NCBI GenBank assembly: GCA_022791815.1
Contig: JAAVZU010000054.1
Span: 33,322-97,321 of the forward strand
Direction of reading: 5' to 3'
Length of the DNA: 64,000 nucleotides
Source of the DNA: Lachnospiraceae bacterium
Lineage (GTDB): Bacteria; Bacillota; Clostridia; Lachnospirales; Lachnospiraceae
Shown here in pieces: positions 45,947-53,573 of the stretch (its first letter is position 1; every line of letters starts with the position of its first letter). The position numbers and the translations under genes are program-made. The notes beneath the pieces are model-generated. The model had not been told where the DNA came from. It made no database searches and was given only the letters and a program-made list of their open reading frames with translations.

Positions 45947-46942
45947 ATGGAAGTGACAGATGGAAAGAAAGTATATTTAATTGATAGTGAAAATGTTGGA
46001 GATGTTTGGGTGACTCATATTATGGAATTTGCAAAACCACAAGATGAGATAGTAGTATTTTATACACAAAAATCTCCTTATATGAGTTATGAGAATATAC
46101 GGAAATTAATGGAGACAGACAGAGAAATTGTTTTTATAAAATGCGTAGAAGGGCAGAATGCTTTGGATTTTCAATTGGTAACGGAACTTGGTTACCGAAT
46201 TGGAAATAATCATGATGAAACAGAATATGTAGTGGTAACGAATGATACTGGATTTGATGCAGCAGTCCGCTATTGGAAGACACAAGGGAGAATGGTGAAG
46301 CGTTATAATGTAAAATTCTGCCAGATGTTATTAACGCAATTTAAAGCAGAGAATAAGAAAAAAGAAAAGGATTTGTCAGAAAAACAGGTAGAGCAGGAAA
46401 CAAAAGAAGTTGTTGGAGAGACAGAAATAGAGAAGGAAGAACTGTTAGAACCTAATATATTAGTGGCAAATTCAGAAATAGTTAAAGAAGAAGAGAATGA
46501 TTTAAAAGAAAATATAGAAATAGAAGAAAAAGAAGAGTTTGATAAACTAGAAGAACTAATTTATAATTTGTTATCATGTATTGGAAAGACCAATATACCA
46601 GATTTTCATAATGCACTTATTATTTTTTTAGGAGATGAAAAGGGGAAAGAAGTTTATCAACAAATTAAAGAGGATATCTCGGATTATATGATTAAGAAAA
46701 ATATGAAAGAAAAAGAGAAATTTAAAGTATATTGTCAATTAGTATTTGCACAGGAAACTGTAGAGGAAGAATATCCAAAGAATTTTTCAAATTTTGTATA
46801 TGATGCGAAAGAAAAAAGAGGAAATTTGAATACATTTCGTGCAACGTTGTTAGAAAAATATGGTAAAGAAAAAGGAATGGTTTATTATAATATTATCAAA
46901 CCTCATGTAAAAATTTTAAACCGGATACAAAAGATTAAATAA
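45947..46942 (+). CDS. PIN/NYN-like nuclease-domain protein with duplicated C-terminal module
   Basis: 331 residues from MEVTDGKKVYLIDSENVGDV (AAAGGAG upstream). Residues 1-130 form a PIN-like fold with acidic residues D13, E15 (LIDSENVG), D74 (NALDFQLV) and D100, D104 (VTNDTGFD), suitable for metal-dependent RNA cleavage. An acidic, low-complexity linker (~140-200, Glu/Lys-rich) leads to two similar helical modules: FHNALIIFLGDEKGKEVYQQIK (~222, split) and FRATLLEKYGKEKGMVYYNI (~297). Function unknown; it is preceded by a 150-bp gap and followed by truA. Confidence 0.75.
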   Translation: MEVTDGKKVYLIDSENVGDVWVTHIMEFAKPQDEIVVFYTQKSPYMSYENIRKLMETDREIVFIKCVEGQNALDFQLVTELGYRIGNNHDETEYVVVTNDTGFDAAVRYWKTQGRMVKRYNVKFCQMLLTQFKAENKKKEKDLSEKQVEQETKEVVGETEIEKEELLEPNILVANSEIVKEEENDLKENIEIEEKEEFDKLEELIYNLLSCIGKTNIPDFHNALIIFLGDEKGKEVYQQIKEDISDYMIKKNMKEKEKFKVYCQLVFAQETVEEEYPKNFSNFVYDAKEKRGNLNTFRATLLEKYGKEKGMVYYNIIKPHVKILNRIQKIK

Positions 46943-47016
46943 CTAAGCCTTAATGTATCCTAATCCTAAGGCTGTGAAAAATTTTTTAATATATAATTTT
47001 TGAAAAGGAGGAGCTT

Positions 47017-47760
47017 ATGAGAAATATAAAATTATTGATAGAATATGATGGTTCTCGTTATGCTGGCTGGCAGAAACAAAAAGGAAAAGGTAAAAGTGAT
47101 ACCATAATGGAACGAATAGAAAATGTTTTAGAAAAGATGGAGGGGGAAAAGATAGAAATCATTGGTGCCATCCGTACAGAAGCGGGAGTGCATGCTTATC
47201 AGCAGGTTGCTAATTTTAAGACAAACAGTAGGATGAAAACTTATGAAATTAAACATTATCTTAACCGTTTTCTGCCAATGGATATTGCAGTATTGGAAGT
47301 AGAAGAAGTGGATGAAAGATTCCACAGCAGTTTTCATGCGAAATCTTTTCAATTTGAGTATAAGATTTCTATGGAGGATGTACCATCTGTGTTTCAAAGA
47401 AAATACCAATACTATAGTTTTAAAAAGTTAGATGGATTAAAAATGAGGGATGCAGCAAAAATTCTTCTTGGGAAACATGATTTTAAAGCATTTGCAAACA
47501 ACAAACGTATGAAAAAATCCACAGAAAGATGGATATGTGAGCTTGATATTTATGTGGGAGTGGATGAAATGAGTATTACTATTCAGGCGGATGATTTCTG
47601 GCCATTTTTTGCAAGAACCATTGTGGGAGTGTTGCTGCAGGTGGGAAGAGGTGAACTTGCTTTGGAGCAGGTGAAAGATTTGGTAGAAGGCAGAGAGTGT
47701 AAGATAGAGCCAGAAATTGCAGATGCAAAGGGGTTATTTTTGCAGGAAGTGATTTACTAA
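47017..47760 (+). CDS. truA: TruA-family pseudouridine synthase with altered catalytic motif
   Basis: 247 residues, normal length, start ATG after AAAGGAGGAG. The fold is plainly TruA: N-terminal LLIEYDGSRYAGWQKQ, the middle VANFKTNSR, FHSSFHAKSFQFEYKI, LLGKHDFKAFAN and the C-terminal FFARTIVGVLLQVGRGEL. The catalytic motif, usually G-R-T-D-A-G-V-H-A, reads GAIRTEAGVHA here: the invariant Asp is E55 (codon GAA) and the preceding GSG is GAI. This may be a divergent paralogue with weak or different activity; a canonical truA may exist elsewhere. Confidence 0.9.
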   Translation: MRNIKLLIEYDGSRYAGWQKQKGKGKSDTIMERIENVLEKMEGEKIEIIGAIRTEAGVHAYQQVANFKTNSRMKTYEIKHYLNRFLPMDIAVLEVEEVDERFHSSFHAKSFQFEYKISMEDVPSVFQRKYQYYSFKKLDGLKMRDAAKILLGKHDFKAFANNKRMKKSTERWICELDIYVGVDEMSITIQADDFWPFFARTIVGVLLQVGRGELALEQVKDLVEGRECKIEPEIADAKGLFLQEVIY

Positions 47761-47784
47761 GTAGTAAAAAGTTCTGGCAAATAG

Positions 47785-47813
47785 TTGACACAATTCTTTT
47801 AGATTGTTATGAT
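47785..47813 (+). promoter_or_regulatory. Sigma-A promoter of leuS
   Basis: TTGACA (47785-47790), 17-bp spacer, TATGAT (47808-47813), 37 bp ahead of the leuS start. The short leader leaves no room for a T-box. Confidence 0.85.
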
Positions 47814-47849
47814 TAAAGGTATGGGTAAAACAACGAGGAGGTTGAGAAA

Positions 47850-50261
47850 ATGTCAACAATATATAATCATAAAGAAGTAGAAAAGAAATGGAGAACCTAT
47901 TGGGAAGAGAATCCAGTTAATGTAGATGATGGCAAGAAAGAGAAATACTATTGTCTGGATATGTTTCCTTATCCATCAGGAAATGGACTGCATGTAGGAC
48001 ACTGGCGGGGATATGTGATTAGTGATGTATGGAGCCGTTATAAAATGCTTCAGGGACACTACATTATTCATCCAATGGGATGGGATGCATTCGGACTTCC
48101 AGCAGAGAATTATGCTATTAAAATGGGTGTGCATCCAGAAAAGTCTACGGCAGAAAACGTTGCAAATATTAAGAGACAGATTAAAGAAATTGAAGCGGTT
48201 TATGATTGGGATATGGAAGTAAATACTACTGATCCAAATTTCTATAAATGGACGCAATGGATTTTTGTAAAGATGTTTAAGGAAGGTCTGGCTTATGAAA
48301 AAGAGATGCCAATTAACTGGTGTCCTTCTTGTAAGACTGGTCTTGCCAATGAAGAAGTAGTGAATGGAAAATGTGAGCGTTGTGGAGCGGATGTAACGAA
48401 GAAAAACTTAAAACAGTGGATGCTTCGTATTACTAAATATGCAGATAGATTATTAGCAGATCTGGACAAATTGGATTGGCCGGAAAAAGTTAAGAAAATG
48501 CAAGCAGACTGGATTGGTAAAAGTCATGGAGCAGAAGTAGATTTTAAAGTAGAGGGAACAGATAAAGCAATTACTGTTTATACCACAAGACCAGATACTT
48601 TATATGGTGCAACTTTTATGGTACTTGCACCAGAACATGCTATGGCAAAGGATTTAGCAACAGAAGAAACAAAGGCAGCAGTAGAAGATTACATTTATCA
48701 GTCATCTTTAAAATCTTCCGTTGATCGTTTACAGGATAAAGAAAAGACAGGTGTGTTTACAGGTTCTTATGCAATAAACCCAATAAATGGAGCGAAAGTT
48801 CCTATCTGGTTATCCGATTATGTATTGGCAGACTATGGTACAGGAGCAATTATGTGTGTACCTGCTCATGATGAACGTGATTTTGAGTTTGCTACGAAGT
48901 TTCATATTCCAATTATCCAGGTAATTTCTCCTGATGGAAAGGAGAATCCAAATCTTACTGAGGCATACACGGAATCAGGTACAGTGATTAACTCTGGAGA
49001 GTGGACAGGCTGGGATTCTGCAAAATTAAAACAGGAAGCACCAGAAATGATTGAGAAACAGGGTATTGGAAAGAAGACAACCAATTACAAGTTAAGAGAT
49101 TGGGTATTTTCAAGACAACGTTACTGGGGAGAACCAATTCCGATTGTACATTGTGAAAAATGTGGTGCAGTACCAGTTCCAGAGGAAGAATTACCATTAT
49201 TACTTCCAGAAGTAGAAAGTTATCAGCCTACAGGAACAGGAGAATCCCCATTAGCAGACATTACCGACTGGGTAAATACAACTTGCCCATGCTGTAAGGG
49301 ACCTGCGAAGAGAGAGACTAATACTATGCCACAGTGGGCTGGTTCCTCTTGGTATTTCCTTCGTTATGTGGATAATAAGAATAACGAACAACTGGTTTCT
49401 AAAGAAAAAGCCAGCAAATACTTACCAGTGGATATGTACATTGGTGGTGTAGAGCATGCGGTATTGCATTTATTATATTCCCGTTTCTATACCAAGTTCT
49501 TATATGATATTGGAGTAGTAGATTTTGAAGAGCCGTTCAAGAAGTTATTTAACCAAGGTATGATAACTGGTAAGAATGGTATTAAGATGAGTAAATCAAA
49601 AGGAAATGTAGTTTCACCAGATGATTTAGTAAGAGATTATGGTTGTGATGCATTAAGACTTTATGAATTGTTTGTTGGACCACCAGAATTGGATTCAGAA
49701 TGGGATGACAGAGGAATAGAAGGTGTATACCGCTTTATCAATCGTTTCTGGAAATTAGTCATGGATAGCAAAGAGACGAATGTAACAGCGACTGATGAAA
49801 TGATTAAGCTGCGTCATAGAATGATACATGATATTACTGCACGTTTGGAAAGTTTTAGTTTAAATACAGTTATCAGTGGATTTATGGAATACAACAATAA
49901 GTTTATCGATCTTGCGAAGAAAGAGGGAGGAATAGACCTAGAAACCCTCAGCAGTGCTATAATACTATTAGCACCTTTTGCTCCTCATGTTTCTGCAGAG
50001 TTATGGGAACAGCTTGGCAAGGATGGCGGAGTATTCCAACAGTCATGGCCAGAATATGATGAAGAAGCCATGAAGGATGATACAATTGAAATTGCTATTC
50101 AGATAAATGGTAAGACAAAGGGAACGGTTTCTATTGATGTAAATGAAGCAAAAGATTCTGTAATTGCAAAAGCAAAAGAAGTGATTGCGGATAAGCTTAC
50201 TGGAAACATTGTAAAAGAAATTTATGTTCCAGGAAGAATTGTAAATATTGTTATGAAGTAA
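47850..50261 (+). CDS. leuS: Leucyl-tRNA synthetase
   Basis: 803 residues. Class Ia: MFPYPSGNGLHVGHWRGYV (HIGH-type) near 41, NWCPSCKTGLANEEVVNG, editing-domain TTRPDTLYGATFMVLAPEH, zinc-like CEKCGAVPVPEEELP, KMSKS as GIKMSKSKGNVVSPDD, and a C-terminal anticodon domain ending IVKEIYVPGRIVNIVMK. ATG after GAGGAGG. Complete. Confidence 0.97.
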   Translation: MSTIYNHKEVEKKWRTYWEENPVNVDDGKKEKYYCLDMFPYPSGNGLHVGHWRGYVISDVWSRYKMLQGHYIIHPMGWDAFGLPAENYAIKMGVHPEKSTAENVANIKRQIKEIEAVYDWDMEVNTTDPNFYKWTQWIFVKMFKEGLAYEKEMPINWCPSCKTGLANEEVVNGKCERCGADVTKKNLKQWMLRITKYADRLLADLDKLDWPEKVKKMQADWIGKSHGAEVDFKVEGTDKAITVYTTRPDTLYGATFMVLAPEHAMAKDLATEETKAAVEDYIYQSSLKSSVDRLQDKEKTGVFTGSYAINPINGAKVPIWLSDYVLADYGTGAIMCVPAHDERDFEFATKFHIPIIQVISPDGKENPNLTEAYTESGTVINSGEWTGWDSAKLKQEAPEMIEKQGIGKKTTNYKLRDWVFSRQRYWGEPIPIVHCEKCGAVPVPEEELPLLLPEVESYQPTGTGESPLADITDWVNTTCPCCKGPAKRETNTMPQWAGSSWYFLRYVDNKNNEQLVSKEKASKYLPVDMYIGGVEHAVLHLLYSRFYTKFLYDIGVVDFEEPFKKLFNQGMITGKNGIKMSKSKGNVVSPDDLVRDYGCDALRLYELFVGPPELDSEWDDRGIEGVYRFINRFWKLVMDSKETNVTATDEMIKLRHRMIHDITARLESFSLNTVISGFMEYNNKFIDLAKKEGGIDLETLSSAIILLAPFAPHVSAELWEQLGKDGGVFQQSWPEYDEEAMKDDTIEIAIQINGKTKGTVSIDVNEAKDSVIAKAKEVIADKLTGNIVKEIYVPGRIVNIVMK

Positions 50262-50286
50262 TTCTAAACTAAAATAAGGTGATATA

Positions 50287-50514
50287 ATGCGGGAAATGGA
50301 ATTTAAAATGGAACGGCAAAATCTGGTGGAGATTGGGCAGAGAGTAGAAGTAATTGAACGGTCCTGCCCCGCAAATTACCATTATATTATTAAGCCTGCT
50401 GTGGCCATGTCTGGTTGTGTAAGTGTAGGAGACCGGTTGACTAACTTAGAAGGCGTGGTAAAGGATATTAAGCATAATGACAGAGGATACTACGTAATAG
50501 TAGAGTTTGAGTAA
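50287..50514 (+). CDS. Small hypothetical protein after leuS
   Basis: 75 residues (AAGGTG upstream), 25 bp after leuS and probably on its transcript. The sequence reads as a small beta-barrel: GQRVEVIERSCPANYHYI, MSGCVSVGDRLTNLEGVV, KDIKHNDRGYYVIVEFE. Two cysteines. No family recalled; the alternation of beta strands and D-R-G-Y-Y turns resembles RNA- or protein-binding barrels. Confidence 0.65.
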   Translation: MREMEFKMERQNLVEIGQRVEVIERSCPANYHYIIKPAVAMSGCVSVGDRLTNLEGVVKDIKHNDRGYYVIVEFE

Positions 50515-50521
50515 TTATTTT

Positions 50522-50647
50522 GGTAGAAACACGCATTTACTGCGTGTTTCATAAAAATATAAAGTTAATAATTTTAAGCCTCCTAGTCAAAGACGATATA
50601 TTATGGGCTTAAATGTAGATGTTCATGGTTTTGAACAGTTACGAATT
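50522..50647. repeat. Composite intergenic repeat, copy 1
   Basis: Runs from GGTAGAAACACGCATTTACT through TATTATGGGCTTAAA (50600-50614) to the palindrome TGTTCATGG...GAACAGTTACG and GAATTT. A diverged copy with the same order and without a ~28-bp insert lies at 55466-55564. Confidence 0.65.
50526..50550 (+). terminator. Terminator after the leuS unit
   Basis: GAAACACGCA (50526-50535) and TGCGTGTTTC (50541-50550) form a perfect 10-bp stem with loop TTTAC. Poor T-run. It coincides with the left end of the composite repeat. Confidence 0.6.
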
Positions 50648-50652
50648 TGAAC

Positions 50653-50761
50653 AATAAAGGGACTGTCGCACTAAAAAATATATACAAGATATAGTAGAAT
50701 TTAGCTTAAACTTAATACTATATCCTGTATATTCAATATTTAGTGCAATAGTCCCTTTATT
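50653..50761. repeat. ~109-bp inverted repeat, bidirectional terminator-like
   Basis: Outer arms AATAAAGGGACTGTCGCACT (50653-50672) and AGTGCAATAGTCCCTTTATT (50742-50761) pair; inner parts (AATATATACAAGATATAGTA and TACTATATCCTGTATATT) continue the stem around ~18 nt of loop. It lies between convergent genes and includes the stop codon of the minus-strand gene (50760). Size and GGGACTGT ends suggest a MITE-like origin. Confidence 0.7.
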
Positions 50762-51029
50762 AGCTTTTTACAAAATGTCGTAATGTTTCAAAGGTTGCCT
50801 TTTCTTTTGGGGAAAGTCCTGAACTAAACACCTGCAAAAGTAAATCTGTTTCCTCTGATGTAAAGGAAAGATTTTTTTCACGCAGACGGCTTTGTGCCTG
50901 AAGAAGATGCGGCAGTGCCTGGCTTGGTGGAAGACCTCTAGTTTGTGAAACTAAATTCTGTAGAATTTCTTTTTTTTCCGAGGAAAGAGCATTCCATGCC
51001 GGATTGTTTGTCCAATTCAATGTGTTCAT
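50760..51029 (-). CDS. Small hypothetical protein, second of a pair
   Basis: 89 residues beginning MNTLNWTNNPAWNALSSEKK; helical, no membrane segment, no cysteine. Its start overlaps the end of the upstream gene by 4 bp (51026-51029), implying translational coupling. LSFTSEETDLLLQVF and LSPKEKATFETLRHF look like two related helices. I do not recognise a family. Confidence 0.65.
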   Translation of the reverse strand: MNTLNWTNNPAWNALSSEKKEILQNLVSQTRGLPPSQALPHLLQAQSRLREKNLSFTSEETDLLLQVFSSGLSPKEKATFETLRHFVKS

Positions 51030-51454
51030 GTGGTAATAATCCTTTCTGTACTATTATTTTGATGGGCTTCAAAAAAGTTTTCAATAAGAGGAAGCAGTTT
51101 GTTTAATGTGAAAGTACTGCTTTCTCCAGCAGGCAGAAACTCCCGCATACTTTGGTAGGTTTGGTAAATTTTCTGGGTTTTTAAAAAATTTAGCATGGTA
51201 TTTACCAACTCTAATTCCTTTGATGTACATACTTCTTGTAAACTTTGAAGTAAGGCTTCATAGTCCACTGTTTCATCAGAAATATCACATGCAGATAATT
51301 CTGGTGATTGGGTAAATTGGAATGAATCTACAAATTCACTTGCCTTTATGAGCATTTCCATTCTGGCTCTTTGATTTACATTGACATAAGGAATGGCAGC
51401 ATGCATCAAATCAGCAATATGTTTATAGTTGGAAGTTGTTTCAGAAGACGCCAT
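51026..51454 (-). CDS. Small hypothetical protein, first of a pair
   Basis: 142 residues from MASSETTSNYKHIADLMHAA (GAGGGA 6 bases upstream). All-helical; central acidic segment (ACDISDETVDYEALLQSLQE) and a C-terminal FTLNKLLPLIENFFEA. Two Cys, no membrane helix. Coupled to the 89-residue gene; both end at the large inverted repeat. Function unknown; two-gene small-protein units of this kind may have regulatory roles in spores or development, but nothing here proves that. Confidence 0.65.
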   Translation of the reverse strand: MASSETTSNYKHIADLMHAAIPYVNVNQRARMEMLIKASEFVDSFQFTQSPELSACDISDETVDYEALLQSLQEVCTSKELELVNTMLNFLKTQKIYQTYQSMREFLPAGESSTFTLNKLLPLIENFFEAHQNNSTERIITT

Positions 51455-51678
51455 AGATTCCCTCTTTTCTTTCTTTTTATTGTAATATACTATATGTGCA
51501 TAGAAAAGAAAAAAGACCACCTTTTCATTTTATGAAAAGGTGATCTGGAAAAATAGTAAGTCAAAATCATATTTCTATAGTATAATCAATTATCACTTGT
51601 AAAAAAAATTGATATATCATATTAAAATATTACATCTTTTACAAAGTATACAAAAAATATATGTTTTTAGTTGCATAT

Positions 51679-52158
51679 TTACTCAGGATATTCTAAATGT
51701 GTATCATCAATATTAGCTAAAACTTCATCTAAGAATTTACCTGCAAGAAATTTCGCCATAGGGAGATTCATATCCAGATAATTGCCACAATTGAATGGGG
51801 CAGCTCCTGGAACTTCACCTTCAAAGTCCCGGATAAAAGTGAATAATTCAATTATTAATGGAACAATATCTCTGGAGGTGTAATCACCAGCTAGCAAAAG
51901 GTAAAATCCAGTACGGCAGCCCATTGGTCCAAAGTAAATGGTTTTGTCAGCATATATGGAATGATTACGAAGAAAAGTGGCAGCAAGATGTTCTATGGTA
52001 TGTATCTCGGCAGTATTCATAACTGGTTCATAATTAGGACGAGTCATGCGGATATCAAAAGTAGTGATGGTTTCAGCACCAATGGTGTCTTTTCTGGATA
52101 CATAGATTCCAGGAAGAAGTTTTAAATGATTAATTGTAAAGCTAATAATTGGCTTCAT
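51679..52158 (-). CDS. luxS: S-ribosylhomocysteine lyase
   Basis: 159 residues. Cleaves S-ribosylhomocysteine to homocysteine and the AI-2 precursor DPD. Metal ligands H53 and H57 (AEIHTIEHLAATFLR) with C124 (PFNCGNYLDM), catalytic C81 (FGPMGCRTGFY) and E56 are all present, and NTAEIHTIEH is diagnostic. The minus strand shows AAAAGGAGG upstream of the ATG. Transcribed alone and divergently from trpS. It can serve the activated-methyl cycle as well as quorum sensing. Confidence 0.96.
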   Translation of the reverse strand: MKPIISFTINHLKLLPGIYVSRKDTIGAETITTFDIRMTRPNYEPVMNTAEIHTIEHLAATFLRNHSIYADKTIYFGPMGCRTGFYLLLAGDYTSRDIVPLIIELFTFIRDFEGEVPGAAPFNCGNYLDMNLPMAKFLAGKFLDEVLANIDDTHLEYPE

Positions 52159-52254
52159 GCCATAATGCCTCCTTTTTGTAATTAAAATCTAGTGTAATGA
52201 TATTGATAATTATACAAGTAGTTTTATCAAATATCAATGTAACTAACGATATAC

Positions 52255-52263
52255 ATTATAACA
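52255..52263 (-). promoter_or_regulatory. Extended -10 of luxS
   Basis: On the minus strand TGTTATAAT (TG-n-TATAAT). The matching -35 position reads TAGTCA at 52283-52278 and overlaps the trpS -35, so the two divergent promoters compete for the same DNA. Confidence 0.6.
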
Positions 52264-52276
52264 TGATAATTTAATT

Positions 52277-52305
52277 TTGACTATAGGTTGGGAATATGTT
52301 AAACT
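52277..52305 (+). promoter_or_regulatory. Sigma-A promoter of trpS
   Basis: TTGACT (52277-52282), 17-bp spacer, TAAACT (52300-52305). The leader that follows holds a strong palindrome at 52332-52364. Confidence 0.7.
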
Positions 52306-52331
52306 ATATTGTAGCAAATAGGCTGGATTCC

Positions 52332-52364
52332 GTTATTGTTTGCACCGTAGGTGTGAACAGTAAC
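52332..52364. repeat. 33-bp palindrome in the trpS leader
   Basis: GTTATTGTTTGCACC, then GTAG, then GTGTGAACAGTAAC, enclosed by GATTCC...GGAATC (52326-52375 area). It matches the palindrome at 54702-54734 in reverse orientation at 30 of 33 positions by eye. It lies 20 nt before the trpS ribosome site; no T-run, so it is not a simple attenuator. Confidence 0.8.
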
Positions 52365-52401
52365 GCAAATGGAATCGTGATTTAGGAGGATAGATATAGA
52401 T

Positions 52402-53406
52402 ATGATTGGAGATAAAAAAGTATTATATAGTGGTATGCAGGCAACGGGGAATTTAACACTTGGTAACTATTTGGGGGCTTTAAAAAATTGGATTACCTTA
52501 AATGAAGAATATGAATGTTTTTATGGAGTTATGGACTTACATTCTTTAACAGTAAGACAGAATCCACCAGAATTCCGTAAGAGAGCACGTTCTTTATATA
52601 CTTTATATGTAGCAGCAGGATTGAATCCTGAGATGAATTGTATATATTTTCAGTCTCATGTTTCTGCACATGCAGAATTGGCATGGTTATTAAATTGTTT
52701 TACTTATATGGGAGAATTAAACCGTATGACACAGTTTAAGGATAAATCAGCAAAACATGCAGATAATATTAATGCAGGGTTATTTACATATCCAGTACTT
52801 ATGGCGGCCGATATTTTGCTATATCAGGCAGACGTAGTACCAGTTGGAGTGGATCAGATGCAGCATCTTGAGATAACAAGAGATATTGCAGAACGTTTTA
52901 ATCATATTTATGGAGATGTATTTACTATTCCAGAGGGATATGTAGGCAAAACTGGTGCTAAAATAATGAGTCTGCAAGATCCAGCAAAGAAAATGTCAAA
53001 ATCTGATGAAAATCCAAATGCAAGTATTTATTTATTAGATGATGCAGATACGATTATCCGTAAATTTAAGCGGGCAGTTACAGATTCCGGAAATGAGATT
53101 CGTTATGCAGAGGATAAACCAGGAATCTGCAATCTTATGGATATTTATACAGCAACTACAGGAAAGAAAAAAGAAGAGATTGAAAAAGAGTTTGATGGCA
53201 AAGGATATGGGGACTTTAAGATGGCTGTTGGAGAAGCTGTTGTTTCTGTTCTAAAGCCACTACAGGATAGAATGGCAGAGTTAGAGAAGGATAAGTCTTA
53301 TATCGATCGTATGATAAAGGAAAATGATGAAAAGGCACAATATTTTGCGAACAAGACTTTAAGAAAAGTACAGAAAAAGCTAGGTTTAACAGAAAAAATC
53401 CGATAA
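52402..53406 (+). CDS. trpS: Tryptophanyl-tRNA synthetase
   Basis: 334 residues. Class Ic: GMQATGNLTLGNYLGALKNW (the TIGN-type HIGH motif), LMAADILLYQADVVPVGVDQ, and KKMSKSDENPNASIYL (KMSKS). AGGAGG 11 bases upstream. The stop codon TAA at 53404-53406 is also the first bases of a TAACTGTT palindrome arm. Possibly controlled through its structured leader. Confidence 0.97.
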   Translation: MIGDKKVLYSGMQATGNLTLGNYLGALKNWITLNEEYECFYGVMDLHSLTVRQNPPEFRKRARSLYTLYVAAGLNPEMNCIYFQSHVSAHAELAWLLNCFTYMGELNRMTQFKDKSAKHADNINAGLFTYPVLMAADILLYQADVVPVGVDQMQHLEITRDIAERFNHIYGDVFTIPEGYVGKTGAKIMSLQDPAKKMSKSDENPNASIYLLDDADTIIRKFKRAVTDSGNEIRYAEDKPGICNLMDIYTATTGKKKEEIEKEFDGKGYGDFKMAVGEAVVSVLKPLQDRMAELEKDKSYIDRMIKENDEKAQYFANKTLRKVQKKLGLTEKIR

Positions 53407-53429
53407 CTGTTTAGGGTTCTGGATAGTTA
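53403..53429. repeat. Stop-codon class palindromic repeat at the trpS end
   Basis: ATAACTGTTTAGGG then TTCTGGATAGTTA; imperfect copy of the TAACTGTTCATGG...TGAACAGTTA element. The first TAA is the trpS stop codon. Related copies: 50618-50643, 57783-57810, 59331-59361. Confidence 0.65.
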
Positions 53430-53467
53430 AAAATCTGTTAAATGTACATCATAAAATCATTGGAAGT

Positions 53468-53520
53468 AAAAAATCCCTTTATGGCAGATTTGATTATCGA
53501 ATTGCCATAAAGGGATTTTT
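53468..53520. terminator. Bidirectional terminator between trpS and aroC
   Basis: AAAAATCCCTTTATGGCA and TGCCATAAAGGGATTTTT form an 18-bp perfect stem with A- and T-runs at the outer ends, fitting both convergent genes. Confidence 0.93.
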
Positions 53521-53573
53521 ACTTATTCAGAAATGCAATATATGAATAATAATGTCTAAATGGGTACATTTTT

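Noticed and set aside
52306..52401. Leader of trpS as a T-box or attenuator
   Set aside because: The palindrome is stable, but there is no T-box motif, specifier loop or U-run; it belongs to the dispersed repeat family.
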